Counted from the stretch's first letter, positions 38,071 through 50,219 are shown. The stretch: DNA of 64,000 nucleotides from Gossypium raimondii (GCF_025698545.1 NC_068576.1:56022094-56086093); one strand, 5' to 3'. Notes: generated by a model not told the origin, from the sequence alone. Made by a program: numbers and translations.

Positions 38071-38539
38071 CCTCTCCCTTCATTGTAAAAAAAAAAAAAG
38101 GAAAAAGGAGGAGGAATAAAAAAAGAGAACAATTGGCAGTTTTTTAAAGGTGGCTTACTATTTTTTTTCTTTCGATTATTTTTTACTTATTTACGATTTT
38201 AAAAAAGGGAGAAGGTGATACCACTGCGAAATTTATTTATTTATTTTATTTAGCCCCTCCGCCTTTTAATGTTTTTGTAATTAAGTTTTTTATTTTATTT
38301 TTTTAATTTACCCTTTTATTTATTTTTATTTCAATTTGGTCTAATTTGAACGGCATCGTTTAGAGGAGAAGGGACAATTTCCTTTCCAGCCCCTCTGCAT
38401 TCTTTGCGCGTTCAATATGGTCCTTGAGACTTCAATTATTTGCGAATTTGCCCTAATTTTTTTATCACATTTTAAAATTAGTCATTTTTTAGAATTAATT
38501 AATTTCAAAATATTTTCTTTTTCCTTTTTTAAGTTTATA

Positions 38540-38850
38540 TATGTAATTATTATTTTTATGATTTATATATTTATTACCTTATATATATATATATGTACAT
38601 ATATATATTATACTTTCTATACATATTTTATAATTTCTATATATATATATATAATCATTATCTTTATGATCTATATATTTATTACCTTATATATATGTAC
38701 GTATATATATATTATACTTTCTATACATATTTTATAATTTCTATATATATATATATAATCATTATCTTTATGATCTATATATTTATTAACTTATATATAT
38801 ATGTACGTATATATATATTATACTTTCTATCCATATTTTATAATTTCTAT
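38540..38850. repeat. three ~106-bp TA-rich tandem units in the LTR
   Basis: A segment containing TTTATGATCTATATATTTAT and a following ATACTTTCTATACATATTTT is present three times with a period of about 104-108 bp. The frames that run through it are by-products of the repeat, not genes. Confidence 0.8.
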
Positions 38851-39219
38851 ATGTATATTTTCTTTATTCTCATGAATGTATTATATATATAAATTTTATA
38901 TTTTTTATATAAATTTTATATTTTTTCCATAATTTCAATGTATATATTATGTACTTTCTTTTCTTCATTTTTATATGTTTGTTGATTTATGTTTTCATAT
39001 TTTTCTTTGCTCGTTTATTTGATACTTTGCATATCATTGGTTTTTTTAATTTTTATTTCTTTATTTGTTTATCTTATTTATATACAATTGTTGTATTTAT
39101 TATTGTTATTTGTTATTGCAATATTTATACATGCATTCAATATAACATTACATCATTTTTTTTACTCGATTTCTAACTTTTCAAAATTGAGATAGTGCTT
39201 GTATTTAGGATTTTCAAGG

Positions 39220-39570
39220 AAATTAAGCCCTAACGTATTGGGTTCCGATTTTCTTCGTTAAATCTAAGAATCGAGCATTTCTCTTTAATCAAAAAAATAA
39301 GAACTCATTATTGGGAATTCAACACGTTGTGTCCTAACGTATTGGATGTGACGCATTGATTTCTCGAAATGAATATTTTTTAAAAATAATAAAGGAAATA
39401 TTCTGAGTTTGGGATTTTAGCGGAATTGTGCCCTAACGTATTGGGCCACGATTTCTTAAATCTTGAATAAATGTGTATTTTTTTTACATTTTTTATTGCA
39501 CTAGTATTTTGCCCTAATTCATTTTTGGGGAAAATTAGAATGTCGTGCCCTAACGTATTGGGTGTGGTAT
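39220..39570. repeat. four spaced CCTAACGTATTGG repeats in the LTR
   Basis: The motif (C)CCTAACGTATTGG(G) occurs at 39228-39242, 39333-39345, 39431-39445 and 39548-39562, every 99-117 bp. Flanking sequence is diverged, so the motif is more conserved than the units that carry it. Confidence 0.85.
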
Positions 39571-40174
39571 TTTATTTCTCTGAAATGCTAAGGGTCTTAA
39601 TACGTAACGTTTTTAAGTTTTTGCTAAGGATTACGATTTTCAAATTTTCGACATTAAGACATTAATTAATTAATTAACTAGGTACCAATTTTTGGGCGTA
39701 ATGAGGGTGCTAATCCTTCCTCATACGTAACCGACTCCCGGACCCGTTTTTCTAAAATTTGTAGACCAAAGTCATTTTTAGGTGACCCAAACACATCTTA
39801 ATAAAAGATTGGTGGCGACTCCCAATTTTTATTTTCATTTTTTAAAGTCAACAACCTAAAATTTTTATTTTTTTTCAAAAAAATGGTTTCGACAGGTATG
39901 ATGCGGCTTTTTGGGATTGTGCCGCATCATCACCTGGAAAATTTAAAATATTTATATAAAATATAAAAATACCAATATTTATTTAAAATATTAATAAATT
40001 ATACATTTTTTTAAATTCAAGTAATTATATGACGCAAATATCACTGAAAAAACTGTCAAGTTTCATGACTAATAATGTGGACAAAAAATTCAATGACCAA
40101 TGTGAAAAATGATCAAATTTAGAGACTAAATATTATTCTATCTCAATTTATTTAATATTTTACTACATTTACAG

Positions 40175-40945
40175 TTAATATTTTATCTATTAATAAATTT
40201 CTTTTTAATCACTTAATTAGGAAAAGTTAAAAATGTTATTTAACTATTCAAAATTTTTTTATCACTAGTTGCTAAATGACTAACGAAAAGATAACGTTTC
40301 AACTTTTAAAAATGACATAATAACAACTTTATGCCTCAAACATTTATACATTGTGTCACTTTAGTCTTGATTCTAAAAAATTAGTCCTCAATATTTACAA
40401 ATTGTATAATTTGATACTTTTTTTATAGTTTTAAAAAACTAAAAAACTAAAAAAAAAATTATCAACTACATTTGAAAAAAAAACCAAAACTGGAAAACCC
40501 AAAAACCCAAAGTCATAATTTTCACCTTAATTTACTCATTCTTTTCTCTTGATACTTTGGTTCTTCATTGCTTATTGAACATTGAAGGTTGAGATGACTC
40601 AGTCTTCCTTACTTCACTATTTATCGATTTCATAAGATTCATGGTTGAATTGTTCGACATTGATTCAATTGAGTTGCTTTTGTTATTGTTTTCGTTATTA
40701 TCATATTTGATTAACACAAAAAACTTCAACACTCGTTCAATTAATTCATTAATTTAAAAAATAAAAATAAAATAACATAATATATATAGGTTGAAGGTTA
40801 AAATTATTATTATGCTAATTTTAAAGTTGACAATTCCTATTTTCATTGGTCATTTAAATGCTAGTGAAAAATAATAATTAAGTGATTATTTTATTAAATT
40901 TTATAATTGAGTGTTAAAATGGGTGATTAGTATAGTTTACCTTAA
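40175..40945. mobile_element. family A element, larger copy
   Basis: Left inner phrase CACTTAATTAGGAAAAGTTA with GTTATTTAACTATTC; right end AAATTTTATAATTGAGTG and GGTGATTAGTATAGTTTACC. Ends are inverted relatives as in the other family A copies. The interior (40370-40790) is unrelated to the ends and non-coding. Confidence 0.5.
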
Positions 40946-41259
40946 AATTAGATTTAATAATAAATTTGGCCACTAATATTTACATATTTTATCAAAATGG
41001 TCCTAATTGTATTTTTAAAATTTTTGGCTATCAACCTTTATTCTTTTTTTACATAATTATCTAAAAAAGTTTCAAAACGAATGCACACATTCAATATATT
41101 CATCAAATCTATTAATTTTTTAACAGTACTTTTATCAAATCTGTTAAAAATAATTAAAAAAGGTTGATGACCAAAAAAGGATAAAAATATAATTAAAACC
41201 ATTTTGATAAAATAGGTAAACATTAATGACTGAATTTATCATTAAACCTTAAAATTAAA

Positions 41260-41465
41260 AAATAAGGTAAGAAGGTTTTCGTCGACCAGCCTGATATGTT
41301 AGGTGACTTTTTCGGCTTAAAAGTTACTGTAAAAAAACACACGCACACACAAAAACACGGTACGCCGCCCGTACTTTCCTCTGCTTTCTGTGACCAATTG
41401 CTTTTCTCCACGTCGGGACTTTTTCTATAATTCAACTCCCCGTCAATTTCTCCGAAGCTTAACCC
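41260..41465. other. GC-richer island of unknown nature
   Basis: Sequence such as GGTACGCCGCCCGTACTTTC and CTCCACGTCGGGACTTTTTC stands out from AT-rich flanks, with a (CA)n-like tract near 41337-41352. The minus strand has a short frame starting MNYRKSPDVEKSNWSQKAEE, without a recognised domain. It might be a relic of a gene leader. Confidence 0.3.
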
Positions 41466-41519
41466 CTCGAATTAAAGCTTAATGCTTGCTATTTTTTTAG
41501 TTCTTAAAAATAATCTAGG

Positions 41520-41659
41520 GATAAAGCAACAATAGTCCCTGAAGTTAGTAACATTTTTCAATTTGGTTTCTAAAATTCTTCTGTCCATATTAGTCTCGAA
41601 TTTCGGTAATCTTTTTTCCAATTTGATCCTTTAATATGTATTCCACTAAGGTGTAATGA
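41520..41659. repeat. repeat related to 37480-37872, split by a MITE
   Basis: The phrases 'gggataaagcaacaatagtc' and 'catttttcaatttgg' match the units near 37500 in order. The repeat is interrupted after ATGA at 41659 and resumes at 41861 to about 41990. Confidence 0.5.
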
Positions 41660-41860
41660 CCAAGGGTGTAGCCAAAGGGGCAGGTAGGAGACCAACTGGA
41701 TAAATAAAAAATTACTTTTTAGCCCTTTCCCAAAATTGAAAGATTCAATTTAGGCTTTTTTAACATTTTGTGAAAATTTAATAATCTAATTTAAGCATTT
41801 TTTATACAAAACTTTTAACTTTGCCTCCTCCTCAAACAAAATTTCTTGCTTCGCCCTTGG
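41660..41860. mobile_element. 201-bp MITE with 3-bp target duplication
   Basis: Starts CCAAGGGTGTAGCCAA and ends CTTGCTTCGCCCTTGG, so the 16-bp ends are inverted with a few mismatches. TGA flanks both sides (41657-41659 and 41861-41863). It lies inside an older repeat that continues on each side. Related remnants: 33405-33550 and perhaps 60945-61110. Confidence 0.75.
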
Positions 41861-42244
41861 TGATGATGCAATATTATGAGATTATAGTATATTATCTCTT
41901 AAAATTTTAAAAGATTATGGCACAATATAGGATGTCACTGCCACCATATCTTAACGAAATCTAAGTTCATATATCAAATTAAGTAACATTCTAATCTATT
42001 TTTAGATGTAGTACTGGTATTTGATACATTGAGTCATTGCTAATTAAAAAAATTATTTCACAAATTGCCACGTGAAATCCTTTTTAATACTTGTTCTTAA
42101 TCTTTTAGTATACCTTTAAAAATGTCTATCCTTTTAACATTATTTGTGAAGTTTTCTAGAACATGTATCTCCATTCATGATTTAAATGTATTAATTTATA
42201 TTAATTTCTAGCATTTAAATTTAAATAAATGTATAATTACTGAG

Positions 42245-42870
42245 TAGAGGAGATCATGGATTAGGTCAGGTTGGGTTTGGTCAGGCTTCAATAAAAAATT
42301 AGTTCCATTTTCTAGGTCCGACCAAAAAATGGGTCTAAAAAATTGCTCAAATTCAGCCCGACCCACCCGTATTTCTTTTTATATAAAAATAAACTTTAAA
42401 ATATAATATATCAAATACACTAAAAATATTAAAATAAATGTTTCTCAACAAATTAAAAATAAATTAAAAAATTATTTATACTTAAATAACATTAAGATAA
42501 GTGTAACTTAGCAACCAAATACCAGTAAAATAGTAGGAAATTAATAATAAAATAAGGGTTATACAGTATCCAAATAATAACAATAAAATAGTAGTAATAT
42601 AATAGCGAAACGACACCTAAGTAGTGACAATATAGCAGCAAAAATAGTGCAAACAACAGCAAAAAGCATCAAATTCTTTTCTTTCTTTTTTTTTTTTTAC
42701 AAATTCAGGTTGGGCCGAGCCGAGTCTGGGCAAAAAAACTTATCCAAAACTCTAAATGGGTCTCTTTTTTAACCAAACTCATTTTTCGAAGTTTATATTT
42801 TTGTTCAAATCCGTTTACTTTTTCAATGAACCTTCGAACAAGATGACCCAACCCATAATAAGTTGTACTA
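42245..42870. mobile_element. foldback element with GGTTGGGT ends
   Basis: Left GGTCAGGTTGGGTTTGGTCA and right GATGACCCAACCCATAAT are inverted; inner CGACCCACCCG and GGTTGGGCCGAGCCGAG also pair. About 620 bp, non-coding, with an A/T-rich centre. Confidence 0.5.
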
Positions 42871-44224
42871 CTTATCCTCCAAATATCAAAAAGGCAAAAT
42901 ATATGCAAATGGGAAGGAAATTATTGCCCAGTGCCTAACTCATATAAAGATAATTTATAAGCACAAAGAGTAGAAAGTTATATTATAAAAAAACAATAAT
43001 ATTAAAACATCTTAATTATGAGATTCTTGTAAGTGCAAATATTATATATAATCACAAGAGTACAAAGTCATATTAAAACGAAATCCTCAAAAGGGTGTTA
43101 GCATGAGCTCTTTTCTCTGTTATTCTCATATTTAATAATCACATTAAGTATTTAAATTATTATTTTTAAATTAAAGTTAAATCAAGCCAAATTCTTACTG
43201 TTTTGGGTATAAAATTTCTTATACTAAAAAATAAAAAACAAAAAAGGTGTAGTAGGGTTCATGCATGCATTTCTAATTAAATAGTTATGAAAATTGTGAG
43301 ATTAACAAATGTTGATAAATGTAATTCAGTGGATGGCCAGTATTTAAAACCAAAAGAATAAAAAAAAAAAAAGAGTATAGGCCACAAGTTGCAATAAAAT
43401 AGTGACCAAAAGGAAGCTAGTAGCTTTATTCTTGAATTTTATTGTTAAAAAATAAAATATAAAAATATATTTTAAATGATGAAACGAATTTTCAATTTTA
43501 TATTGTTATATACGCAAAAACTTCAATTAAATTCATAGACTCCTCTAAATAACAACACTAGGAATCTAGGATAGTAGGAGTAAAATAGTAAATTTTAATT
43601 TATTTTTTATAATTTATAAAATTTTAAATTAATAATGATAAATTTACATTTTGGTCGTCTAAAAATGATAAAAATTTTATTTAACCCTTTAAAAATTATA
43701 AAAATATAGGCTATTAAAATGATGAAATTACATTTTTACTATTGTAAATATATATAATTTAATTTCCGTCCCTAAAATTATTTTTCTAGCTTACCACTAT
43801 TTGATACCATTACTTATCAATACTAATGTACTTCAATTTACTATTTTTGATTTATTGTATTTTTAAATATTTATATATATTGTCTAATTTATACTTAATA
43901 AAAATATATACATTCAAATATTTAATATTTAATATTATTAATTGAATTGAATAACTTATAAGGATTTTTCTTTACATTTTTAAATATAAAAAATTTATAT
44001 CAAAACAATACAAATTATAGTATTAACTATGAGAATATTTTGATGAGAATAAAATTTAGATTGCTTAATATCAATTTAAAACCGAATAATTTATTAATCA
44101 AATCATGGTAGGCAACACGAATTCTTTTAGGCAGCCGAGGCAGGAAAGCCCCATGTTTTATTGAATTAAATTATATATGGCGCATATATACATGCAAATC
44201 ACATTTCTATTTTAGAAAAAAGGA
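42871..44224. other. AT-rich intergenic, no recognised gene
   Basis: Decayed repeat sequence, including a small segment near 43570-43790 with 'aaattacatttttac' phrases. No gene or RNA is visible. Confidence 0.4.
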
Positions 44225-44890
44225 TAATATAATATTTGGCCCTTAAATTTAGTAATTAGGTTTATTTTGATATTTAGATTTGTTTATTCACTTTAGCAAC
44301 TAAATATGTTTTGGTCTTGGATTTGAAAATATAAAAGTTCGATGATGTGGTACTTTGATATTATGCCGCATCATCGCTTGAAAATTAATATATATATATA
44401 TATATGTTCTAGTGATGACATGGCACAATCTTAAAGTATTTTATACAGTATTCTAGTAACTAGACCAATGGTTGAACTAATCAAACCATTGGTTCTGCGA
44501 TTCAATTGGTTTGATCGGTTTAATAGTTAAACCAACAATAAATAAATTAATAAATATTCATAATAATATAAAAATAAATAATTTACTAAACTAGTTCAAC
44601 AATTGGTTTTTGTCTCATTTTTTTTTTATTTTTATCGATTTCAAGCAGTTTCTTATTCAATTGGTTTAGCCTTTTGTTTGGATTAGTATACTGATCAAAT
44701 CTCGAATCAACCGACCAATCCAATCATGTTTCAAGAATACTAGTCACGTCATTAAATCTCGACAAAACTAAATTTTAGAGACCAAAATAAATCTAGTTGC
44801 CAAATTCAGGTATTAAAGTGAACAAATATATATATATATAAATACTAAAGTGAACTAACTGTTAAGTTCAGGGGTTAAAATTTATATTGT
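44225..44890. mobile_element. foldback element, family E
   Basis: Left TAATATTTGGCCCTTAAATT and TAGGTTTATTTTGATATTT; right ACCAAAATAAATCTAGTTGC and GGGGTTAAAATTTATATTG: inverted ends. Inside, paired GCCGCATCATCGC and ATGACATGGCACAATC segments, and 'ggtttgatcggttta' words shared with 16350-16985 and 54340-54610. Confidence 0.55.
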
Positions 44891-45974
44891 CCCTTTGGAA
44901 AACGACAAACCAAGATCCAGCGTCTGCTAGCTTGGACCGAATAGCAGGCTGTGAGTTAGGCCGCAATATTTTACCCAACTAATTAAAAACCCATGATTTT
45001 GTTATGCTCTTGCTTATATTAGTGCAATTTTTAAAAAGAAAAAAGAAAAGAAAAGCACATTGTTGACAGATTTTAAAAATATTTTTTATTTAATTAAGAT
45101 TGGTTTATAGAATCCATATCCTGTTTTTCTTTTAAATATTTTTATTTTCAACTTTGAAGGTGATAATATTTTAAAATAATACAATGCAAATTAGGAGGGA
45201 TGATGCACGCGTGAATATATCCAAATTCATCGTCAGTTTTGTCTCAAAAGCTCACATGTATGAAGAAATTCAACAATTAGTTATTATATTTATTTGTAAA
45301 TATATTATTAAAGATAAACGTGAATACGTTCGGGTATATACAAGATAAACGTGAGTTTAAAGAGTACTTACTTTATTAGAATTTATATTTTAGACGATTT
45401 CTGATGCTTATGTCAATAAAAAAATGGATATTATGAAGAAAGTATAGTATTTGAGCTTAATAAAGAAAACGACGGAGAAAAAAGAGAACCCTCGAAGGGA
45501 GAATTACCCTTGAATATATATCTTGGATCCAAAAATAATTATGTTCTTTATTACAACTCTACAAAGCTAATAGCTTCACAGGAGGGGTTGATTTGTACTA
45601 GACTATATATTACTCTTTTTTTTTTATAGTTCATGTTCGAAATTTATGACTGATCTTCTGTCATTTCCAAGTTTGAAACTTTCAACGTTAAAATTGAAAC
45701 GTGCCTTACCACTGCACCCAACACTTATTAGTTATATATTGTTATATTTGATACAACGCTTATTAATTATATACTGCTATATTTTCTTGCAACAAGCTTC
45801 CTTTATTTTTTTGAAATTGGAAAACCTATTGCTTTCTATGTTGTTATTCCCTAGCGATGATGAACCAAAGAAACAAGTTTGAGAGAGACCAAAAAACATA
45901 AAAAATATATATCATGTGTCAAGTGTGCTTAACATTTCCTTTATATAAGTTATTTTTAACTCGTATACCAACTT
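44891..45974. other. intergenic, no recognised gene
   Basis: AT-rich with scattered less AT-rich words (CCAGCGTCTGCTAGCTTGG near 44920). No coding or structured signal before the tRNA. Confidence 0.4.
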
Positions 45975-46046
45975 GGGTCCATAGCTCAGTGGTAGAGCAT
46001 TTGACTGCAGATCAAGAGGTCACCGGTTCGAACCCGGTTGGGCCCT
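45975..46046 (+). tRNA. trnC-GCA: tRNA-Cys (anticodon GCA)
   Basis: A complete 72-nt cloverleaf. The acceptor stem GGGTCCA pairs with TGGGCCC (one G-T pair), the D arm contains AGCTCAGTGGTAGAGC, the anticodon loop is CTGCAGA with anticodon GCA for cysteine, and the T arm is CCGGTTCGAACCCGG. No intron. A and B box promoter elements are intact, and a T run about 15 nt downstream (TTATTTTTT) fits RNA polymerase III termination. Nuclear-type sequence. Confidence 0.95.
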
Positions 46047-46499
46047 ACAGTGCCAATTTATTTTTTCCTCGTCAGTAGTGAAATAAGCGGTGTCGTTTTA
46101 TATATATTCTGCAGGATTCTTATGGCTTACGGGCTACAAAGTAGGCCCGCAGTTTGCCAGAGGTTTCTTCGCTGTGTGTACCTATGTTTTTGCCAACTTT
46201 TTTTAGTTAACATTTATTTGCATACAAAATCATCCTATTTTTAAAATTTTAATTACTTTTTAATTATAAAAAGTAATTAAAATTTTAAATTTTCGTTTTG
46301 ATTTTTGGTTTCGAATGAAGAAGAAAAGCTTTTAAAGTTTATAATAGTTTTGAAGATTACTAGATTTTTTTAAGGCATTATATTTATAAAAAAAATAAGA
46401 GCTTGGTACATGTGAACTAATTATAATTACTTGGTGAAGTTTCTTTTGATACAACATGCAGAATTTTTTTTATTGGTAAGATAACAAAAGCATAAACTG

Positions 46500-47620
46500 C
46501 ATAGAGTGATTATTATTTAGCCCAATCCCTAAAGGATTGAGTAACTATGCGACGATAGGCTATGTGATAGAGTTTGCGATGCAGCATGTGCCTTCCGGTT
46601 GACATTTCAAAGCTTATTCCTTCCTGAAGCGATTTAATATCCTGATGGATGGGATCGATCTTCCACTGACCAGTACTTTGCCTCGGAATAGTGGATACCA
46701 TTTTCGGTTGGGACAATGCAGTTGAGTTAATTGGATCCCAATGTGCTTTAGCTTGAGTAAGATCATTCGAGCTAGGAGTAGCTGGCTGTGTAGTTTTGAA
46801 TGACCTTGGTAATATGTGGACATGTATGTTGGAACAGGAGTATACCCAACAATTAGTACTGCTGCCCCAAAAGTATGTGTTGTGTTGGAGTGAATGAAGA
46901 CCGGTATGATCGAGAAGGGTGAATTGTTGGGGCAAAGTTGAGTTTCCAGTTCAGGTTGTTCGATTTGGCCGGTTTAAATGTAGGGATTTGGCTTGTCCGA
47001 TCGTAAGAGGACTTGGTCCTGTTGTGAACAACATTGTACACTTTGGAGCAGTGCCATACGATTAGCAGTCTGATTGTTGAAACAAACTCAGTTGCGATGC
47101 TTCCATAGTTGCCAAAGAATATTTAGGATCCATTCATTGTACATGTTTGGTGGAAGAGGTCGGATTTTAAGTATTGTTGAACCCACTGAAGGATCTATTC
47201 TCGTATATCCGCTACTCCCAAGTATTCCGACCGGATGGAGTATTGAGAACCAAAACATATAGCTCTGGCGAAAGAGCATGTGCGGAACAGGTGGTCAATG
47301 TTTTCATCCATGCGATCACACAATGGACAATTGGAGTTCCTTGTAATATTCCGAGCACACAGTTCTATCCGGAGAGGGAGGTAGTTGCGGCACAGTTTCC
47401 AAAGGAAGATCAGAAAAGCCGGATTTTCCATAAGGCTTTCCAATTCATGCGAAGGGTAGTTGCGGGTATTCTAGCCTCGTGTTGGTCGGAGAGATATCGA
47501 CACGCATCCTTTACAAAAAAAATGCCCTGAGAAACAGGAGTTGAGTTCCCCAATGGAACGAATACCATATCCGTGACCAAATAAACAATGCGTGGGAACA
47601 TGCAGAATCAAACATTTGTT
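46500..47620 (-). pseudogene. LINE retrotransposon 3' remnant (zf-RVT region)
   Basis: Reading the minus strand from about 47600, frames contain MNWKALWKIRLF, then FLWKLCRNYLPLRIELCAR and CPLCDRMDENIDHLFRTCSF. These match the zinc-binding domain that follows reverse transcriptase in plant LINEs. Next come PPNMYNEWILNILWQLWKHR and, further on, a weaker tail ending SFRDWAK. The frame changes near 47415 and again near 47250, so at least two frameshifts break it. The upstream reverse transcriptase is missing, consistent with a 5'-truncated, long-dead copy. Confidence 0.8.
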
Positions 47621-48009
47621 AACTGTTCGTTTTATATTTTTTTTCTTAATAATAACTTAAGCAAGTGATGATGTTTTAATCTCACCTACGAAGTTAAAAA
47701 AAAATTACATGATAATAATCCTTAGATATGTATTAAAAAGAAGAATCTCTTTTATTGATTAATGATATCTAATCTTGGATAATTATTTAGTATAGTAAGA
47801 GTGATTTTTTAGTTCAGAAGCACGAGCTAAATGAGGCAAATGATAATTTCTTATTTTATTTGTGAAATTTAAAAAAACTTAATTAACTATCTACGAGATA
47901 ATAACCCTTTAATCTTTGTTTTTCTTTCATAAAAGGATTAAAGTTATTATAATGAAAAGAATTTCTCATTTGAAATATTGACAAAAGTCTATTCAAATAT
48001 TGTATTTTA
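47621..48009. other. AT-rich intergenic sequence
   Basis: No gene or clear repeat recognised. Confidence 0.35.
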
Positions 48010-48490
48010 TATAGTCATGGTAAATTTAGCTTTCAACGTTCACATCTTTTTTGAATTTGACATTTATTCTTTTTTTTTAGCCAAAATTGACCATTAACTT
48101 ATTAAAAAAGTGTCAATTTGTTTTTTTAACAAAAATACGGACTAAAACTGTAACTTTTTTAACGATGTTGGCATGGTAAGTCATGTGGCGGTTCACGTGT
48201 ACTTCATGTTAACATGACACTATTTGTCTTATATGTTACATCGAAAAATAATTTAAAATTATTAAAATATTCAAAAATTATAAAAATGTCATAAAATTCA
48301 AAACAATAGCATGACGTACATGTGATCAGTCATGTTAAAAAAAATAACATTTTAGTGAGTATTTTTATTGAAAACAACAATTCTACTTTTTTAAAAGGTT
48401 GATGGTTAAATTTGACTATTTTTAAAAGTTGGGGATCAAATTTAGCTCAAAAAATATGTAAACGTTAAGGGCTAAATTTATCTTTATACC
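48010..48490. mobile_element. foldback element, family C
   Basis: Left GGTAAATTTAGCTTTCAACG and right AACGTTAAGGGCTAAATTTA are inverted. Inner TTGACCATTAACTTATTAAA and AAGGTTGATGGTTAAATTTG pair. Related to 770-1235. Non-coding. Confidence 0.55.
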
Positions 48491-48843
48491 TTTAAAATAT
48501 ATGTATGAATCAATTAAAATTATCATTTTCTTTCTCTTATGGAAGTAAGTTACATTCCATTTTTAAAGGGTGACTCAATTTGAATTTTGAAGAAAGTATT
48601 ATTGAGAGGATTAGCCACAAACTTTGAACATAAACTATAAAACGAACACAGAAAATAAAAAAAAAATCATTAAATGATTTAAACATCAATTCGTGCCCCA
48701 TTAAAACCATTCAATATTTAATTCCTATCATCAATATTTTAATGATAACAGAAATATTAAAGACTTTCTCTTCTCCTCTATTGTTTGCTTACATGAAGAA
48801 GGAAAGAATCAAACATAAATAACTTTTGAATATAGCTTTTTAA

Positions 48844-48978
48844 GGGTGAGTTTGGATGGGCGGTGCGTTTAGTTTTCTTTTTGTCTTACGCTACAGTATC
48901 GTTACAGTGTCTAATTTTACCGCCACCGCTATTTTTACACTAACCGCAAGTAAACGCATCGCCCATCCAAACTCAACT
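48844..48978. mobile_element. 135-bp MITE, family D, copy 2
   Basis: Starts GGGTGAGTTTGGATGGGCGG and ends ATCGCCCATCCAAACTCAAC(T). Terminal inverted repeats are about 25 bp. TAA flanks both sides (48841-48843, 48979-48981), a 3-bp target duplication. The centre TACGCTACAGTATCGTTACA matches the copy at 1992-2136. Confidence 0.8.
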
Positions 48979-49329
48979 TAATATTTTTCATTATGCTCGA
49001 TCATGCAGCTCTTAAAGCTTTATTTTAAGGCAAATCTTTAAAGCAATTTCACCAACTAAGATTGATTCTCTCGGATCCTTCCCTTCTTTTCACACAACTT
49101 CCAAAGCCCTTTTCCCACTCTTAGGTTAAGTCACTTTTTCATTTTCTCATAAAGCTATGGTGATTACTAATTATACTCTCAAGTCTCAACTAAGAGTTGG
49201 CTCTTTGACAGTATGGATAACTTTTCAACACCATTTAATTTTAGTGTCCAAAAAGAAAAAGGTTGATACTATTTATCACGTGATCACATATGTATGGATA
49301 TATATATAAATATATATATATATATGTTA

Positions 49330-49745
49330 AAAAGGTTAATATACCATATGCTACTTGAATTTAGTTTCAAGATTCAGTTTGATATCAAGACAAAATGAAA
49401 TTATCTGTATCGATGACTGTTTGACACATGTGCTCTAATAAAAAAATTTAAGTATTTAATTGGGACAAAAAATGGCTCACGTACTAAATTGAACATTAAA
49501 AATAAATTTAAATACTTAACTGAGACAAAAATTCAAGTACCAAATTGAAAAAACTCAGGTTCCAAAATAAACATTGAAGCTAAATTCAAATACCAGATTG
49601 GAACCAAAAAAAAAACTCAAGTATCAATGAAGTCAATCTCAAGTACTTAACTGGAACAAAAATTCAAGCATCAAATTGAAAAAAAATTCAAATATTAAAG
49701 TGAACATTAAAACTAAACACAACTAAATAATAGTATATATCGGAA
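49330..49745. repeat. degenerate repeats of an 'aagtaccaaattgaa' phrase
   Basis: The phrase CAAGTACCAAATTGAA and variants (TCACGTACTAAATTGAAC, CAAATACCAGATTGG, CAAGCATCAAATTGAA) recurs every 30-60 bp. This looks like an internally amplified, non-coding repeat. Confidence 0.5.
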
Positions 49746-50219
49746 TCCTATATGTTTAGCCTTTGGATTTTATCATCTTGTGTCAACAACACTTTAACAA
49801 CTTTTACTTACACCCATATGAAACCAAATTATCGAAATCTAATTTGAGAAATTGATCTCCCTATATCTCTGCAAAGACTGTTACCTTTGATCCATGCATA
49901 TTTTAAAACATAGAATCTCCAGGTAGGTCATTTTCTAGCCAAAATGTCAGCAAAATTATATCTAGGTTTAAATAATATGGCAAATGAAAACCACTAAAAT
50001 TTTGGGTTTTTTATTTATGCGTAGGTGGCTAACAACTTGCAGCTAAAAATTTGGTTTCGAGAGATGTGAATAATATAAAGATATAGCACCAAAGCATATG
50101 GCTACAAGTTTCTATACACAAAGTCTATATATATGTTTGACTCGGCTAGTTATATGACTTTGTGATACAGATAGATATACTTTATTTACAAATGTGACAA
50201 CAATAATTAAAAGGAAAAA

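Larger units (their letters stand above)
37873..39894 (+). mobile_element. solo LTR of a Ty3/Gypsy-type retrotransposon
   Basis: A 2022-bp LTR begins TGTAATACCC and ends GGTTTCGACA. It is flanked on both sides by GGTAT (37868-37872 and 39895-39899), a perfect 5-bp target duplication. A promoter TATA (CTATAAATAGAGG, 38058-38070) lies about 190 bp in. The internal region contains two tandem arrays (separate entries). Near the 3' end, GGTGGCGACTCCC recalls sequence found near the LTR/primer-site border of Tat/Ogre-like Gypsy elements; that lineage is an inference from memory. No gag-pol remains, so unequal recombination probably left a solo LTR. Confidence 0.85.

Noticed and set aside
38417..39195. 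Four plus-strand hydrophobic frames of 68-106 codons
   Set aside because: They arise from TA-rich tandem repeats within the solo LTR and have low-complexity Ile/Tyr composition.
45646..45882. 78-codon plus-strand frame upstream of the tRNA
   Set aside because: Leucine-rich, no domain, no promoter or splice signal; judged a chance frame.
47174..47530. 118-codon plus-strand frame
   Set aside because: It is antisense to the LINE zinc-binding remnant, which gives recognisable protein on the minus strand.
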